Source: Acidobacteriota bacterium (lineage in GTDB: Bacteria; Acidobacteriota; Thermoanaerobaculia; Multivoradales; Multivoraceae). From it: DNA of 64,000 bases. Under the pieces are notes generated by a model that saw only the letters and a program-made list of their open reading frames with translations, had not been told where the DNA came from and made no database searches. The first letter of the stretch is position 1. Every line of letters starts with the position of its first letter. Below, piece by piece: positions 34,510-42,441 of the stretch. The translations under genes and the position numbers were made by a program. The DNA lies in the NCBI GenBank assembly GCA_026707545.1, contig JAPOWR010000001.1, forward strand, positions 2,881,778 through 2,945,777. The letters are read 5' to 3'.

Positions 34510-36107
34510 CGGGCGACCAACATCGTGACCCGATGCGGCTTGGTAGTGGACGCATGATGCATGAGGACGTCCGTCTTGCCGTCCCTGTTGAGGTCCACCA
34601 GCCAGGTGAACTCCTCGTTCGGCATGGCGATCGCGACTTCCTCAGGCCTTCCGGCGAACAGCTCGGGCCCCGCCACGCCAAGAAAGATGTGCAGACCCTT
34701 CCGGCCCTTCTGCACGAGCAGATCAAGGCGGCTGTCGCCGTTCACGTCCCCGACCAGGACCGACGGATGGAAGATGCCTTTCTCCCCTGAAACGCCGGGG
34801 GCGCGGCCCCTGATCTTGCGGACGGCGCTCGGTTTGCCGGAGTAGACGCCACTATCCATCCGGTAGAAGTCGAGACGCATCGGCACGGAACGGGTCAGCA
34901 CCCCGGAGCCGATCATGCGGACCGTCCTGAAGACGCCGAACTTCATCGTTCTATACATCACGTCGACCTGACCGTCGTTGTCAAAATCGTACCGGCCGAT
35001 CTCGTACGGGAGGCCGTCCGAGAGAATCGCGGCGCCGGCATCGGGCGCGAACACCGTGCCGCCCTCGGGAGTCGGCGCACCCGGGTGGACCTCGTAACTG
35101 AAGCGCACGCTCCACATGCTCCTGATGTCCAGCGAGAAGACGACGAGGTCGGCGACGCCGTCGCCGTTCAGGTCGGTCAGTGAATGCAGCACCCTCCCCG
35201 TCGGGGCTCCTGTCAGGCTGTCGTCAATACGCCGGTGGCGAACCTCCTGAGGAGCGGCAAGCGAGGCTGGGTCGTCCGAGTCGAACGCGACCTCGGTCGT
35301 GAAGGTCGTACTGACCTCGGCGGCGAACAGACCCCGCTGGTCCTGGAGATGCACAGCGAAGTGGTCCTGGTTCCAGAACACGAGGTCGCGGCGTCCGTCC
35401 AGGTCGTAGTCCATCTCGTGGACGCGGCCGCCCTCGTCCCAAGGCAGGTACCTGTAGCCGTCGCCCCGGTAGACCCGGTCCGGCTCGGTCGTCGGGCCGA
35501 TGGTCACCGGATTGGCAAACGTCCCGCCGCTTCTCTGGACGAGCACGTGAGAGCCGTGGTTCTGCGGCACGACCAGGTCGTCGCGGCCGTCGCCATTCAG
35601 GTCACGCGAGATGTCCGCATGGACAACCTCGCGCCTTCGTGGCGGTTTGAAGTCGGATTCCACCGCCGCAAGTTCCCGCTCCGTCACCGACTCGGGATCG
35701 AACCACGTCAGCCGGCCACCGCCGTAGATGACCAGCCGGTCCCTGCCTCCGATGTTGGCCACGTCAACGAAGGAGGTCTCGGAACGTAGCCTCGTCTCGA
35801 CTTCCGGCACCCAATCACCGCCCGTGAAGGTGAGGATGCGCAAGCGCCGGTCATTGTTCTCATCGACATGCAGGACCGCGAGGTCCGCCATCGAACCTCC
35901 CACAAGGAACCCTGTCAGGATGGTCTGGCGCTCGCCGGCACCGGTGACCACGTCGTACCGCTCGAAGGCGAACTGCTCCGCCGGCTGGGCACCGGGAAGC
36001 GTAGCGGCAGGCCCGACGCATCCATACAGGCACACTCTGAGCGTAAGCATGGCGAATCGCCCTCGTCGATAGCGCCTCGCGCCTCTGCCCGTCGGTCGCT
36101 TTCTCAC
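34506..36107 (-). CDS. VCBS/FG-GAP repeat lipoprotein, paralogue A
   Basis: The protein has 533 aa. GTG 36107 is selected by AAGGAGAAGGAG just upstream; the longer ATG start at 36152 would lie within the operator region. The N-terminus (VRKRPTGRGARRYRRGRFAM, then LTLRVCLYGC) ends in an LYGC lipobox. Blade motifs are DLNGDGRDDLVV, DYDLDGRRDLVFW, DLNGDGVADLVVF, DFDNDGQVDVMY, DVNGDSRLDLLV and DLNRDGKTDVLMHH. It is the first gene of a two-gene transcript with paralogue B and carries the second paired-operator promoter. Confidence 0.85.
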   Translation of the reverse strand: MRKRPTGRGARRYRRGRFAMLTLRVCLYGCVGPAATLPGAQPAEQFAFERYDVVTGAGERQTILTGFLVGGSMADLAVLHVDENNDRRLRILTFTGGDWVPEVETRLRSETSFVDVANIGGRDRLVIYGGGRLTWFDPESVTERELAAVESDFKPPRRREVVHADISRDLNGDGRDDLVVPQNHGSHVLVQRSGGTFANPVTIGPTTEPDRVYRGDGYRYLPWDEGGRVHEMDYDLDGRRDLVFWNQDHFAVHLQDQRGLFAAEVSTTFTTEVAFDSDDPASLAAPQEVRHRRIDDSLTGAPTGRVLHSLTDLNGDGVADLVVFSLDIRSMWSVRFSYEVHPGAPTPEGGTVFAPDAGAAILSDGLPYEIGRYDFDNDGQVDVMYRTMKFGVFRTVRMIGSGVLTRSVPMRLDFYRMDSGVYSGKPSAVRKIRGRAPGVSGEKGIFHPSVLVGDVNGDSRLDLLVQKGRKGLHIFLGVAGPELFAGRPEEVAIAMPNEEFTWLVDLNRDGKTDVLMHHASTTKPHRVTMLVAR

Positions 36108-36130
36108 GGCTCCTTCTCCTTCCAGGCCGA

Positions 36131-36174
36131 AGTTGACTTCGTCAACATACACACCCGTGTTGACGTTGTCAACA
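36131..36174 (-). promoter_or_regulatory. Promoter with paired TetR-type operators upstream of VCBS gene A
   Basis: The sites are GTTGAC-TTC-GTCAAC (36132-36146; first outer base mismatched) and TGTTGAC-GTT-GTCAACA (36158-36174), centres 27 bp apart exactly as at 32121-32164. On the minus strand, -35 TTGACA is 36172-36167 and -10 TATGTT is 36149-36144, with a 17-bp spacer. The distance from the proximal palindrome to the start codon is also the same (about 25 bp). Confidence 0.85.
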
Positions 36175-36188
36175 ACCTCAGTCCAATC

Positions 36189-37742
36189 CTAGGCTGTCCC
36201 GTCGCCTGCCAGCAGCCGGTCCCGCACGGCGCGCTTCTGCAACTTGCCGGTGGCGTTCTTCGGGATCTCGTCGAGCACGAAGATCCGCGCCGGGACCTTG
36301 AAGCGGGTCACCCGGGTGGCCACGTGCCGCAGGAGATCCTCCTCGCGCACCTCGACGTCGCCGCTGGGCGCGACGGCCGCCCAGAGGTTCTCCCCGAAGC
36401 GCGCGTCCGGCACGCCGAAGACCACCGCCTCGGCGACGGCCTCGTGCGCGTAAAGCGCTTCCTCGATCTCGCGCGGCGAGATGTTCTCGCCGCCCTTGAT
36501 GATCAGGTCCTTCTTCCGGTCCGTGATGTACAGGTAGCCGTCCTCGTCGAGATAGCCGATGTCTCCCGAGTAGAGCCACCCATCCATCAGGGCCTCCTCG
36601 GTGGCTTTCTGGTTGCGCCAGTAGCCGGCCATCAGTGTCGGCCCGCCGATCAGGATCTCGCCTTGTGTGCCAGCCGCCACATCGGCGCCGTTCTCGTCGA
36701 CCACCCGAATCGACGTGTCGGGCTGGGCACGCCCGACCGAGCCGGGCCTGAAGACATCCTCGTCGTAGTAGGCGGCCCCTGCGCCCCCCGACTCCGTCAT
36801 GCCGTAGCCGTCGCGGATGCGGCAGGCGAAGACCTCCTCGAATTCACGCCGGACCGCGTCCGGCAGCGGCGCGCCGCCGGTCCACACGCTCTCGAGACTC
36901 GACGTGTCGTAGCGGTCGCGGTCCGGGAACTCCAGCATGTAGGTCAGCATCGTCGGGACCATGGAGAACCGCATCACGCGAAGCTCCTGAATGGCCTCGA
37001 AGACGAGGCGGGTATCCCAGTGCACGAGGAGCTTCGCCTGCATGCCCTTGATGAACCCCAGGTTCATCATCAGGACCCCGAACGAGTGAGACAGCGGCAA
37101 CGCGTGCAGGGTCGGCATGAAGGGCGGTAGGTCGACCATCTTCGGGTGCGGCACGGCGGCGACGCTGTCGTGGGTCAGCATGACGCCCTTCGGCCTTCCC
37201 GTCGTGCCGGAGGTGTAGAGGAGCAACGCCAGATCGTGCCCCGACCGGTGCGTCATCTCGGCAAGCGGCTCGGCGCCGGCCGTCTCCGCCGCCAGCGCGA
37301 CGGCCCCTTCCACCGACTGGCCGCCCAAGGTCAAGAGCAACGGCAGCTCGGGACAGGCCTGGCGGATCAGCGGAACGAGTTCAACGGTTGAAATCACCGC
37401 GCTCGCCCCGGAGTCCCTCAGCATGTGCTGGATCTCCGGTACCGCGAGTTGGGGCCTGACGGGAAGGATCACCGCGCCGATCTTCCACACCGCCTGGAAC
37501 GCCTCGAAGACCTCCGGGCAGTTGGGCATGACGACGGCGACCCGGTCGCCGATTCCAATGCCGCGCTGCCGCAGGACACTGGCCAGCCTGCGCGCCTTCG
37601 CATCCAGCTCGACGTTCGAGATGGTCGTACCGCGCCAATGGAGGATCGGATACTCGCCGAACCGTTCGATGTTCTCGATGGCCAGATTCCCTGCGTTCAA
37701 GTCGAGGGTCCTCCGCGGGTGATCGATGACTGCCAGGCGCAT
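36189..37742 (-). CDS. Acyl-CoA synthetase (AMP-forming, class I adenylating enzyme)
   Basis: The protein has 517 aa. ATG 37742 has GGGAGAG just upstream; the longer frame upstream is not family-like. The motifs are LLYTSGTTGRPKGVM (A3), GYGMTESGG (A5), YSGDIGYLDEDGYLYITDR (A7/A8 hinge), KGGENISPREIEEALY and the C-terminal catalytic Lys in PKNATGKLQKR. It would activate a carboxylic acid via acyl-AMP to the CoA thioester in the cytoplasm. The side-chain pocket cannot be read, so the acid is unknown. It is divergent from the DUF3604 gene at 37819 with only 76 bp between starts, so the two promoters are shared or adjacent. Confidence 0.92.
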   Translation of the reverse strand: MRLAVIDHPRRTLDLNAGNLAIENIERFGEYPILHWRGTTISNVELDAKARRLASVLRQRGIGIGDRVAVVMPNCPEVFEAFQAVWKIGAVILPVRPQLAVPEIQHMLRDSGASAVISTVELVPLIRQACPELPLLLTLGGQSVEGAVALAAETAGAEPLAEMTHRSGHDLALLLYTSGTTGRPKGVMLTHDSVAAVPHPKMVDLPPFMPTLHALPLSHSFGVLMMNLGFIKGMQAKLLVHWDTRLVFEAIQELRVMRFSMVPTMLTYMLEFPDRDRYDTSSLESVWTGGAPLPDAVRREFEEVFACRIRDGYGMTESGGAGAAYYDEDVFRPGSVGRAQPDTSIRVVDENGADVAAGTQGEILIGGPTLMAGYWRNQKATEEALMDGWLYSGDIGYLDEDGYLYITDRKKDLIIKGGENISPREIEEALYAHEAVAEAVVFGVPDARFGENLWAAVAPSGDVEVREEDLLRHVATRVTRFKVPARIFVLDEIPKNATGKLQKRAVRDRLLAGDGTA

Positions 37743-37818
37743 TCTCTCCCACGCCCGATGCGGGCAGGCTGTCCGCGTGCAAGGCTGCTCCTGTAGTGTG
37801 CCCACGGGAGGGCAGTCG

Positions 37819-40605
37819 ATGAAGCAACGCCTTCGCTGGTCCGGGTTCATGGCGGCGATCGTGGTAGGGGCGGTCCTGGTCTGGAGTCCAGCGCAGGTGC
37901 AGGAGACGACGCGTCCGCTGCTCTCGAGCGGGAACGCGCCCGCGCCCGAAGAGCGCGTGTTTCCGCCCCTCCGCCCCGAGGACGACCTGGACACCGAGCT
38001 CTTCGAGACGCCGGGACGGAACCCCGGGTCGGCCGCGCACCCCATGGCCCCGGGCAGGGTGCGCAGCGACGCTCCAGCATGGCACGAACTCAACCATGTC
38101 GAGCCGCCTCTGCCCGCCTGGGCCGGGCCTCTGCTCCATCCCCGGCAAGCCGACCCCGAACCTCCGGTAGACCCAAGGTTCCATGACCCGATCCGCCTGT
38201 CCGACGATTTCCGCAACGACGACTACCCGTTCATCCTCTCGGACCCGGACAACCGCGACGATGTCTGGATGGTCTGGACCAGTTACTCGGGCCGACGAGA
38301 CCGGCTTCAACTGGCTCGCCGCGATCCGGCCAGCGGAACGTGGGGACCCTGGAACCCGGTTCCCGGCGCCAATGGCGACGTCTGGCGTCCGAGCCTCGGA
38401 TTCGACGACGACAAGCGGCTTTGGGTCGTGTGGGCGCAACCGGAGCGGCTCTTCGAGGACCAACCGAACTTTGACCTCTACGCGCGCTGGTTCGACGGCG
38501 AGCACTGGGGCCGGCTGCAGCGGTTGACTTCGGCACCCGGGAGCGACTTCAACCACCGCCTCGCGCGTGCCCGGGACGGATCGCTGCACCTTGTGTGGCA
38601 GGGGATCCGGGATGGACAGGCCGACATCCTCCACATGAGCTACGACGGCAACTCCTGGTCCGGGGAGAGACGGATATCTGAGAGCCCGCGCAACGACTGG
38701 ACTCCGACGCTGGCCCTTGACTCCGAGGGAGCCGCCTGGATCGCCTGGGACAGCTACCACAACGGCGACTACGACGTTTTCCTCCGCCGCCTGTACCGGA
38801 ACCGCCTCGGACGCGTCCTGACGGTCGCGGCGTCACCCTTCTTCGAGGCCAGACCCAGCGTCGCGGTCGATGGCGAAGATCGGGTCTGGATCGCCTACGA
38901 ACTCGGTGAGGCCGGCTGGGGCAAGGACCAGGGACTCCTGGTCGACCGGGAGCGTCAACCCGGCTCCATGCTCAACCGCGAGCGAACGGTTGCGGTCCGC
39001 ATTGTCGAAGGAAAAGAAGTCACCGCCGCCGCACCCGAACTCCGCACCCTCTTTCCGCCGCGCCAGCGACTGCACTACACGAAGACGCCGAACCCCTCCC
39101 TCAGCAACCCGGAGCTGGCTTTGGACGACCGGGGGCGCCTCAGCCTGCTGGTGCGGGCCATGGAGAGTTCAGGCGCCTATGCCCAGTACTGGCGGCTGTA
39201 CGTCACGACGATGGAAGAAGGGGGCTGGAGCGCCCCCGCCGCCGTACCCTGGAGCATCGGCCGCCTCTCGATGTCGGCCTCGGCGACCCCGTCAACGGAA
39301 GGCGGCCTGTGGCTCGGCTGGGCGCGCGACAACTACCCCACTTTCTCGGCCATGCTCACGCTCCCCGAGGAGACCGTGGTCGAGAACGTCTACGCGGCAA
39401 GATGGGAGCCGACGACCGCGCCCGGCTTGAAGACGGAAACACCCCAGCCGCCCCCCTTTCCGCAACGTCACGCCGGCCATGAGCGCGAGGACGAGGATGT
39501 TGCCCGCATCCGCGCCTGGCGGACCCAGGTCGGTGGCGAGGACCTGCAGATCCTGCGCGGCGACACCCACCGCCACACCGAACTGTCGCCGGATCTGCGC
39601 GGCGTGCCGGACGGTTCCGTCATGGACTTCTACCGGTACATGACCGATGTCGCGGCGATGGACTTCGGGCTCATCAGCGACCACCAGTACGGCGGTGAAT
39701 TGGAGTACTGGTGGTGGCTGGAGGAGAAACTGGCCGACCTGTTCCACACTCCGCAAAGCTACATCGCGCTCTTCGGCTACGAACGCTCGATCAACTTCCC
39801 CATGGGCCATCGCAACGTGCTCCACGCCGAGCGTGGCCACATGCCAGTGCCGTTCTTCCAGAAGACCGGCTACGTGGAGTACCCCAACATCCGCTACCAC
39901 AACGGCGCCGGCATCGTTCAGGACGACGACACGAAGATGCTCTACGAAGAGGTGCGCAACTCGGGCGGCATCACCATCCCGCACACCAGTGCCACCACGA
40001 TGGGCACCGACTGGCGCGACAACGATCCCGAGATCGAGCCCCTCGTCGAGATCTTCCAGGGCGACCGGTACAGCTACGAGGCCCCGGGAGCGCCGCTGAC
40101 CGACAGCGGAGCCGCGCTCCAATCGGAACTTACGCGCCAGCACGACCAGGGCTTCCTCTCCAACGCCTGGGAGAAGGGCTACCGGCTCGGCGTCATCGCC
40201 AGTTCGGACCACCTTTCGACCCACATCTCCTACGCCATGGTCTTCGCGAAGGACCGGTCGCGCCATGCCGTCCTCGACGCGATGCGCCAGCGCCGAACCT
40301 ACGGCGCCACGGACAACATCGTGCTCGAGTTCTGGATGGGCGAGCACTTCATGGGAGACGAAGTGACTGTCGCCGGAGAGGTGCCGGAGATGCGGATCGT
40401 CGCGGAGGGGACGAAGTCCTTCTCGACAGTCGAGATCCTGCGCAACGGCACGTCGATCTACCACAACGATCCGGGCGGCGCCGAGATCGATCTCCGCTAC
40501 ATCGACCTCTCACCCCAGCCGGGACCGAGCTACTACTATGCTCGCCTCGTTCAGGAAGACGGTCAGATGGCTTGGAGTTCGCCGATCTGGCTAGAGATCG
40601 AATAG
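37819..40605 (+). CDS. Exported two-domain protein: propeller-like repeats plus DUF3604 PHP domain, second copy
   Basis: The protein has 928 aa. ATG 37819 has GGGAGGG upstream. The signal segment is MAAIVVGAVLVWSPAQVQ. Repeated WMVWTSYSGRRD, WVVWAQPER, LVWQGIRDGQAD and WIAWDSYHNGDYD blocks fill about 140-540. The DUF3604 domain has RGDTHRHTELSPD (His584, His586), GLISDHQYGG, TIPHTSATTMGTDWRDND and IASSDHLSTHISYA. It ends MAWSSPIWLEIE. The collinear relation to the gene at 6575 shows they are paralogues. The crotonase-fold gene follows 49 bp later. I infer an extracytoplasmic metal-dependent hydrolase feeding the acyl-CoA genes around it. Confidence 0.9.
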   Translation: MKQRLRWSGFMAAIVVGAVLVWSPAQVQETTRPLLSSGNAPAPEERVFPPLRPEDDLDTELFETPGRNPGSAAHPMAPGRVRSDAPAWHELNHVEPPLPAWAGPLLHPRQADPEPPVDPRFHDPIRLSDDFRNDDYPFILSDPDNRDDVWMVWTSYSGRRDRLQLARRDPASGTWGPWNPVPGANGDVWRPSLGFDDDKRLWVVWAQPERLFEDQPNFDLYARWFDGEHWGRLQRLTSAPGSDFNHRLARARDGSLHLVWQGIRDGQADILHMSYDGNSWSGERRISESPRNDWTPTLALDSEGAAWIAWDSYHNGDYDVFLRRLYRNRLGRVLTVAASPFFEARPSVAVDGEDRVWIAYELGEAGWGKDQGLLVDRERQPGSMLNRERTVAVRIVEGKEVTAAAPELRTLFPPRQRLHYTKTPNPSLSNPELALDDRGRLSLLVRAMESSGAYAQYWRLYVTTMEEGGWSAPAAVPWSIGRLSMSASATPSTEGGLWLGWARDNYPTFSAMLTLPEETVVENVYAARWEPTTAPGLKTETPQPPPFPQRHAGHEREDEDVARIRAWRTQVGGEDLQILRGDTHRHTELSPDLRGVPDGSVMDFYRYMTDVAAMDFGLISDHQYGGELEYWWWLEEKLADLFHTPQSYIALFGYERSINFPMGHRNVLHAERGHMPVPFFQKTGYVEYPNIRYHNGAGIVQDDDTKMLYEEVRNSGGITIPHTSATTMGTDWRDNDPEIEPLVEIFQGDRYSYEAPGAPLTDSGAALQSELTRQHDQGFLSNAWEKGYRLGVIASSDHLSTHISYAMVFAKDRSRHAVLDAMRQRRTYGATDNIVLEFWMGEHFMGDEVTVAGEVPEMRIVAEGTKSFSTVEILRNGTSIYHNDPGGAEIDLRYIDLSPQPGPSYYYARLVQEDGQMAWSSPIWLEIE

Positions 40606-40654
40606 CGAGCCGTCAGCCAAACACAGTCCGCAGGGTGGCAGGAAGGGAGCGGCC

Positions 40655-41464
40655 ATGGATCTCAAGGACATGACCTGGGAGCGCGACGGCGGAGTGGTCA
40701 CTCTAACCATGAATCGACCGGAGAAGCTGAACGCCCAGTCCATGGACATGATGGACTCCCTCATCGCGGCCTTCGAGGAGATCGAGCGCGACGACGAGAT
40801 CAAGTGCGCGATCTGGACCGGGGCCGGCAGGGGCTGGTCGGTCGGGCGCGACTTCTCGGACCCGAAGCTGGCCGGCGCCGCGCCCTACGGCCCCGAGTTT
40901 CCCCGCGGCACCCGTCTGCTGCCCCTGTCTCTGGGCGGGCGCCTGCAGTACGCGCTCTGGCGCTGCCGCAAGCCGATCATCGCCGCGGTCAACGGGCACA
41001 TGCTGGGCGGGGCGTTCTCGGCCGGGCTCATGGCGGACTTCCGGATCGCCTCCGAACGCGCGAAGTTCGGCGCCCTCTTCGTCAAGCGGGGCCGGGTTCC
41101 CGACAACGGCGGTGTGTACATGCTGGTCAAGATCATGGGCCTGGCGCAGGCCCTCGAGTTCATGTACTCCGGCGAGATCATCGACGCGCACCGGGCGGTG
41201 GAACTCGGTCTCGCGAACCGTGTCGTTCCCCACGACGAGCTGATGCCGACCTGCATGGAGATCGCCCGTAGCATCGCGAGCGGACCCTCGCTCGCGATCG
41301 AGTTCATGAAGAAGATGGCCTACCGCACCTTCGAGGGCGACAGCATGGAGAGCCTGACCGCCTACGAGGCCTTCGCCCAGAGCGTTTGCGAGGCGAGCGA
41401 GGACGGCGAGGAGGGCGTGCGGTCCTTCGTGGAGCGGCGGGAACCGGTGTTCACGGGGCGCTAG
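40655..41464 (+). CDS. Enoyl-CoA hydratase/isomerase-family (crotonase fold) protein
   Basis: The protein has 269 aa. It shows the crotonase core: VVTLTMNRPEKLNAQSMDMM, GAGRGWSVGRDF, and the oxyanion-hole helix KPIIAAVNGHMLGGAFSAGL. Of the two Glu residues used by classical hydratases, the first (in PEI/L.G) is replaced here (FGALFVKRGRVPDNGG). The second is present (ALEFMYSG). The reaction may therefore be isomerisation, hydrolysis or ring cleavage rather than simple hydration. It is co-directional with the DUF3604 gene and convergent with the SMP-30 gene. Confidence 0.85.
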   Translation: MDLKDMTWERDGGVVTLTMNRPEKLNAQSMDMMDSLIAAFEEIERDDEIKCAIWTGAGRGWSVGRDFSDPKLAGAAPYGPEFPRGTRLLPLSLGGRLQYALWRCRKPIIAAVNGHMLGGAFSAGLMADFRIASERAKFGALFVKRGRVPDNGGVYMLVKIMGLAQALEFMYSGEIIDAHRAVELGLANRVVPHDELMPTCMEIARSIASGPSLAIEFMKKMAYRTFEGDSMESLTAYEAFAQSVCEASEDGEEGVRSFVERREPVFTGR

Positions 41465-41476
41465 GAGGCTGCGCTC

Positions 41477-42433
41477 TCACTGCTGGTAGTTCAGGCGCAG
41501 GCCCGGCCGCGGCCAGTCGGCCGCGACCAGGGCGCCGATCCCCGACAAGGTGATGTAGGCGGTCCTGAGGTCCGCACCGCCGAAGCAGATGTTCGTGGTC
41601 AGGGGATCCGGAGCGGACACCCGTTCCACGATCTCGCCCTCGGGCGAGACGACCGTGATGCAGCCGGTGATCAGGGTGCCGAGGCAGATGTTGCCGTCCG
41701 CCTCGACCGCCAGGGAGTCCCAGACATGCACGCCGGGGGGGTCGACCACGAGCTGGCCGCTGATCGGCAGGACCGTCGTGTCCTGGACGACCGTTCCGGG
41801 GGACGGGATCGGCCAGCTCCAGAGACGCGTCGGATAGGTCTCGGCGACGTAGAGCAGGCCGCCGCCAGGTGAGAGTCCGATGCCATTCGGTCCGTCGAGC
41901 GGAAAGATGACTTCCTCGATCAGGGAGCCGTCGGCCCTGGCGTAGAAGACGCCGGTGCGGTCACGGTCCCGCTCCCGGGTCTGACCATGGTCGGTGAACC
42001 AGAAGCCCCCAAAGTCGTCGAAGACGATGTCGTTCGGCGCCCGCAACGGTCTGCCGTCACACTCGACATAAAGGTCCTCGACCCGGCCAGTATGGATGTC
42101 GACGCGCTGGATGCGGCCGCCGATGTAGTCCGGCGCCTGGAGCCCCGGCACGTGCAACTCGCCGCCCGGAAAGCCCGCGATGGGCAGCGGCCCGACGTCG
42201 AGGCGCTGATAGTCGAAGCCGCCGTTGTTGCACACGTACACCGTGCCGTCGGGCCCGAAGGCCGCGCCGTTCGGCCCGCCGCCGCAGCGCGCCAGCACCT
42301 GGTGGCGGCCGTCCGGCTTGACGCGCTTGAGGTTCCCACCCGCGATCTCGACGACGATGACACTGCCGTCGTCCATCGCGATCGGCCCTTCGGGGAAGTC
42401 CAGGCCAGTGGTGATCTCGCGCAGCTTCGGCAT
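41477..42433 (-). CDS. SMP-30/gluconolactonase-family protein
   Basis: The protein has 318 aa and starts at ATG 42433. It has the typical opening GLDFPEGPIAMDDGSVIVVE with the metal-ligand Glu of PEGP, then GPNGAAFGPDGTVYVCNNGG, APNDIVFDDFGGFWFTDHG and GPNGIGLSPGGGLLYVAET. Asn and Asp metal ligands of the six-bladed propeller are therefore present. The family hydrolyses sugar lactones and some esters. It is the last gene of a four-gene minus-strand operon, 8 bp after the acyl-CoA synthetase, which suggests a lactone intermediate in the pathway. There is no signal peptide, so it is cytoplasmic. Confidence 0.87.
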   Translation of the reverse strand: MPKLREITTGLDFPEGPIAMDDGSVIVVEIAGGNLKRVKPDGRHQVLARCGGGPNGAAFGPDGTVYVCNNGGFDYQRLDVGPLPIAGFPGGELHVPGLQAPDYIGGRIQRVDIHTGRVEDLYVECDGRPLRAPNDIVFDDFGGFWFTDHGQTRERDRDRTGVFYARADGSLIEEVIFPLDGPNGIGLSPGGGLLYVAETYPTRLWSWPIPSPGTVVQDTTVLPISGQLVVDPPGVHVWDSLAVEADGNICLGTLITGCITVVSPEGEIVERVSAPDPLTTNICFGGADLRTAYITLSGIGALVAADWPRPGLRLNYQQ

Positions 42434-42441
42434 GGTTCGGA

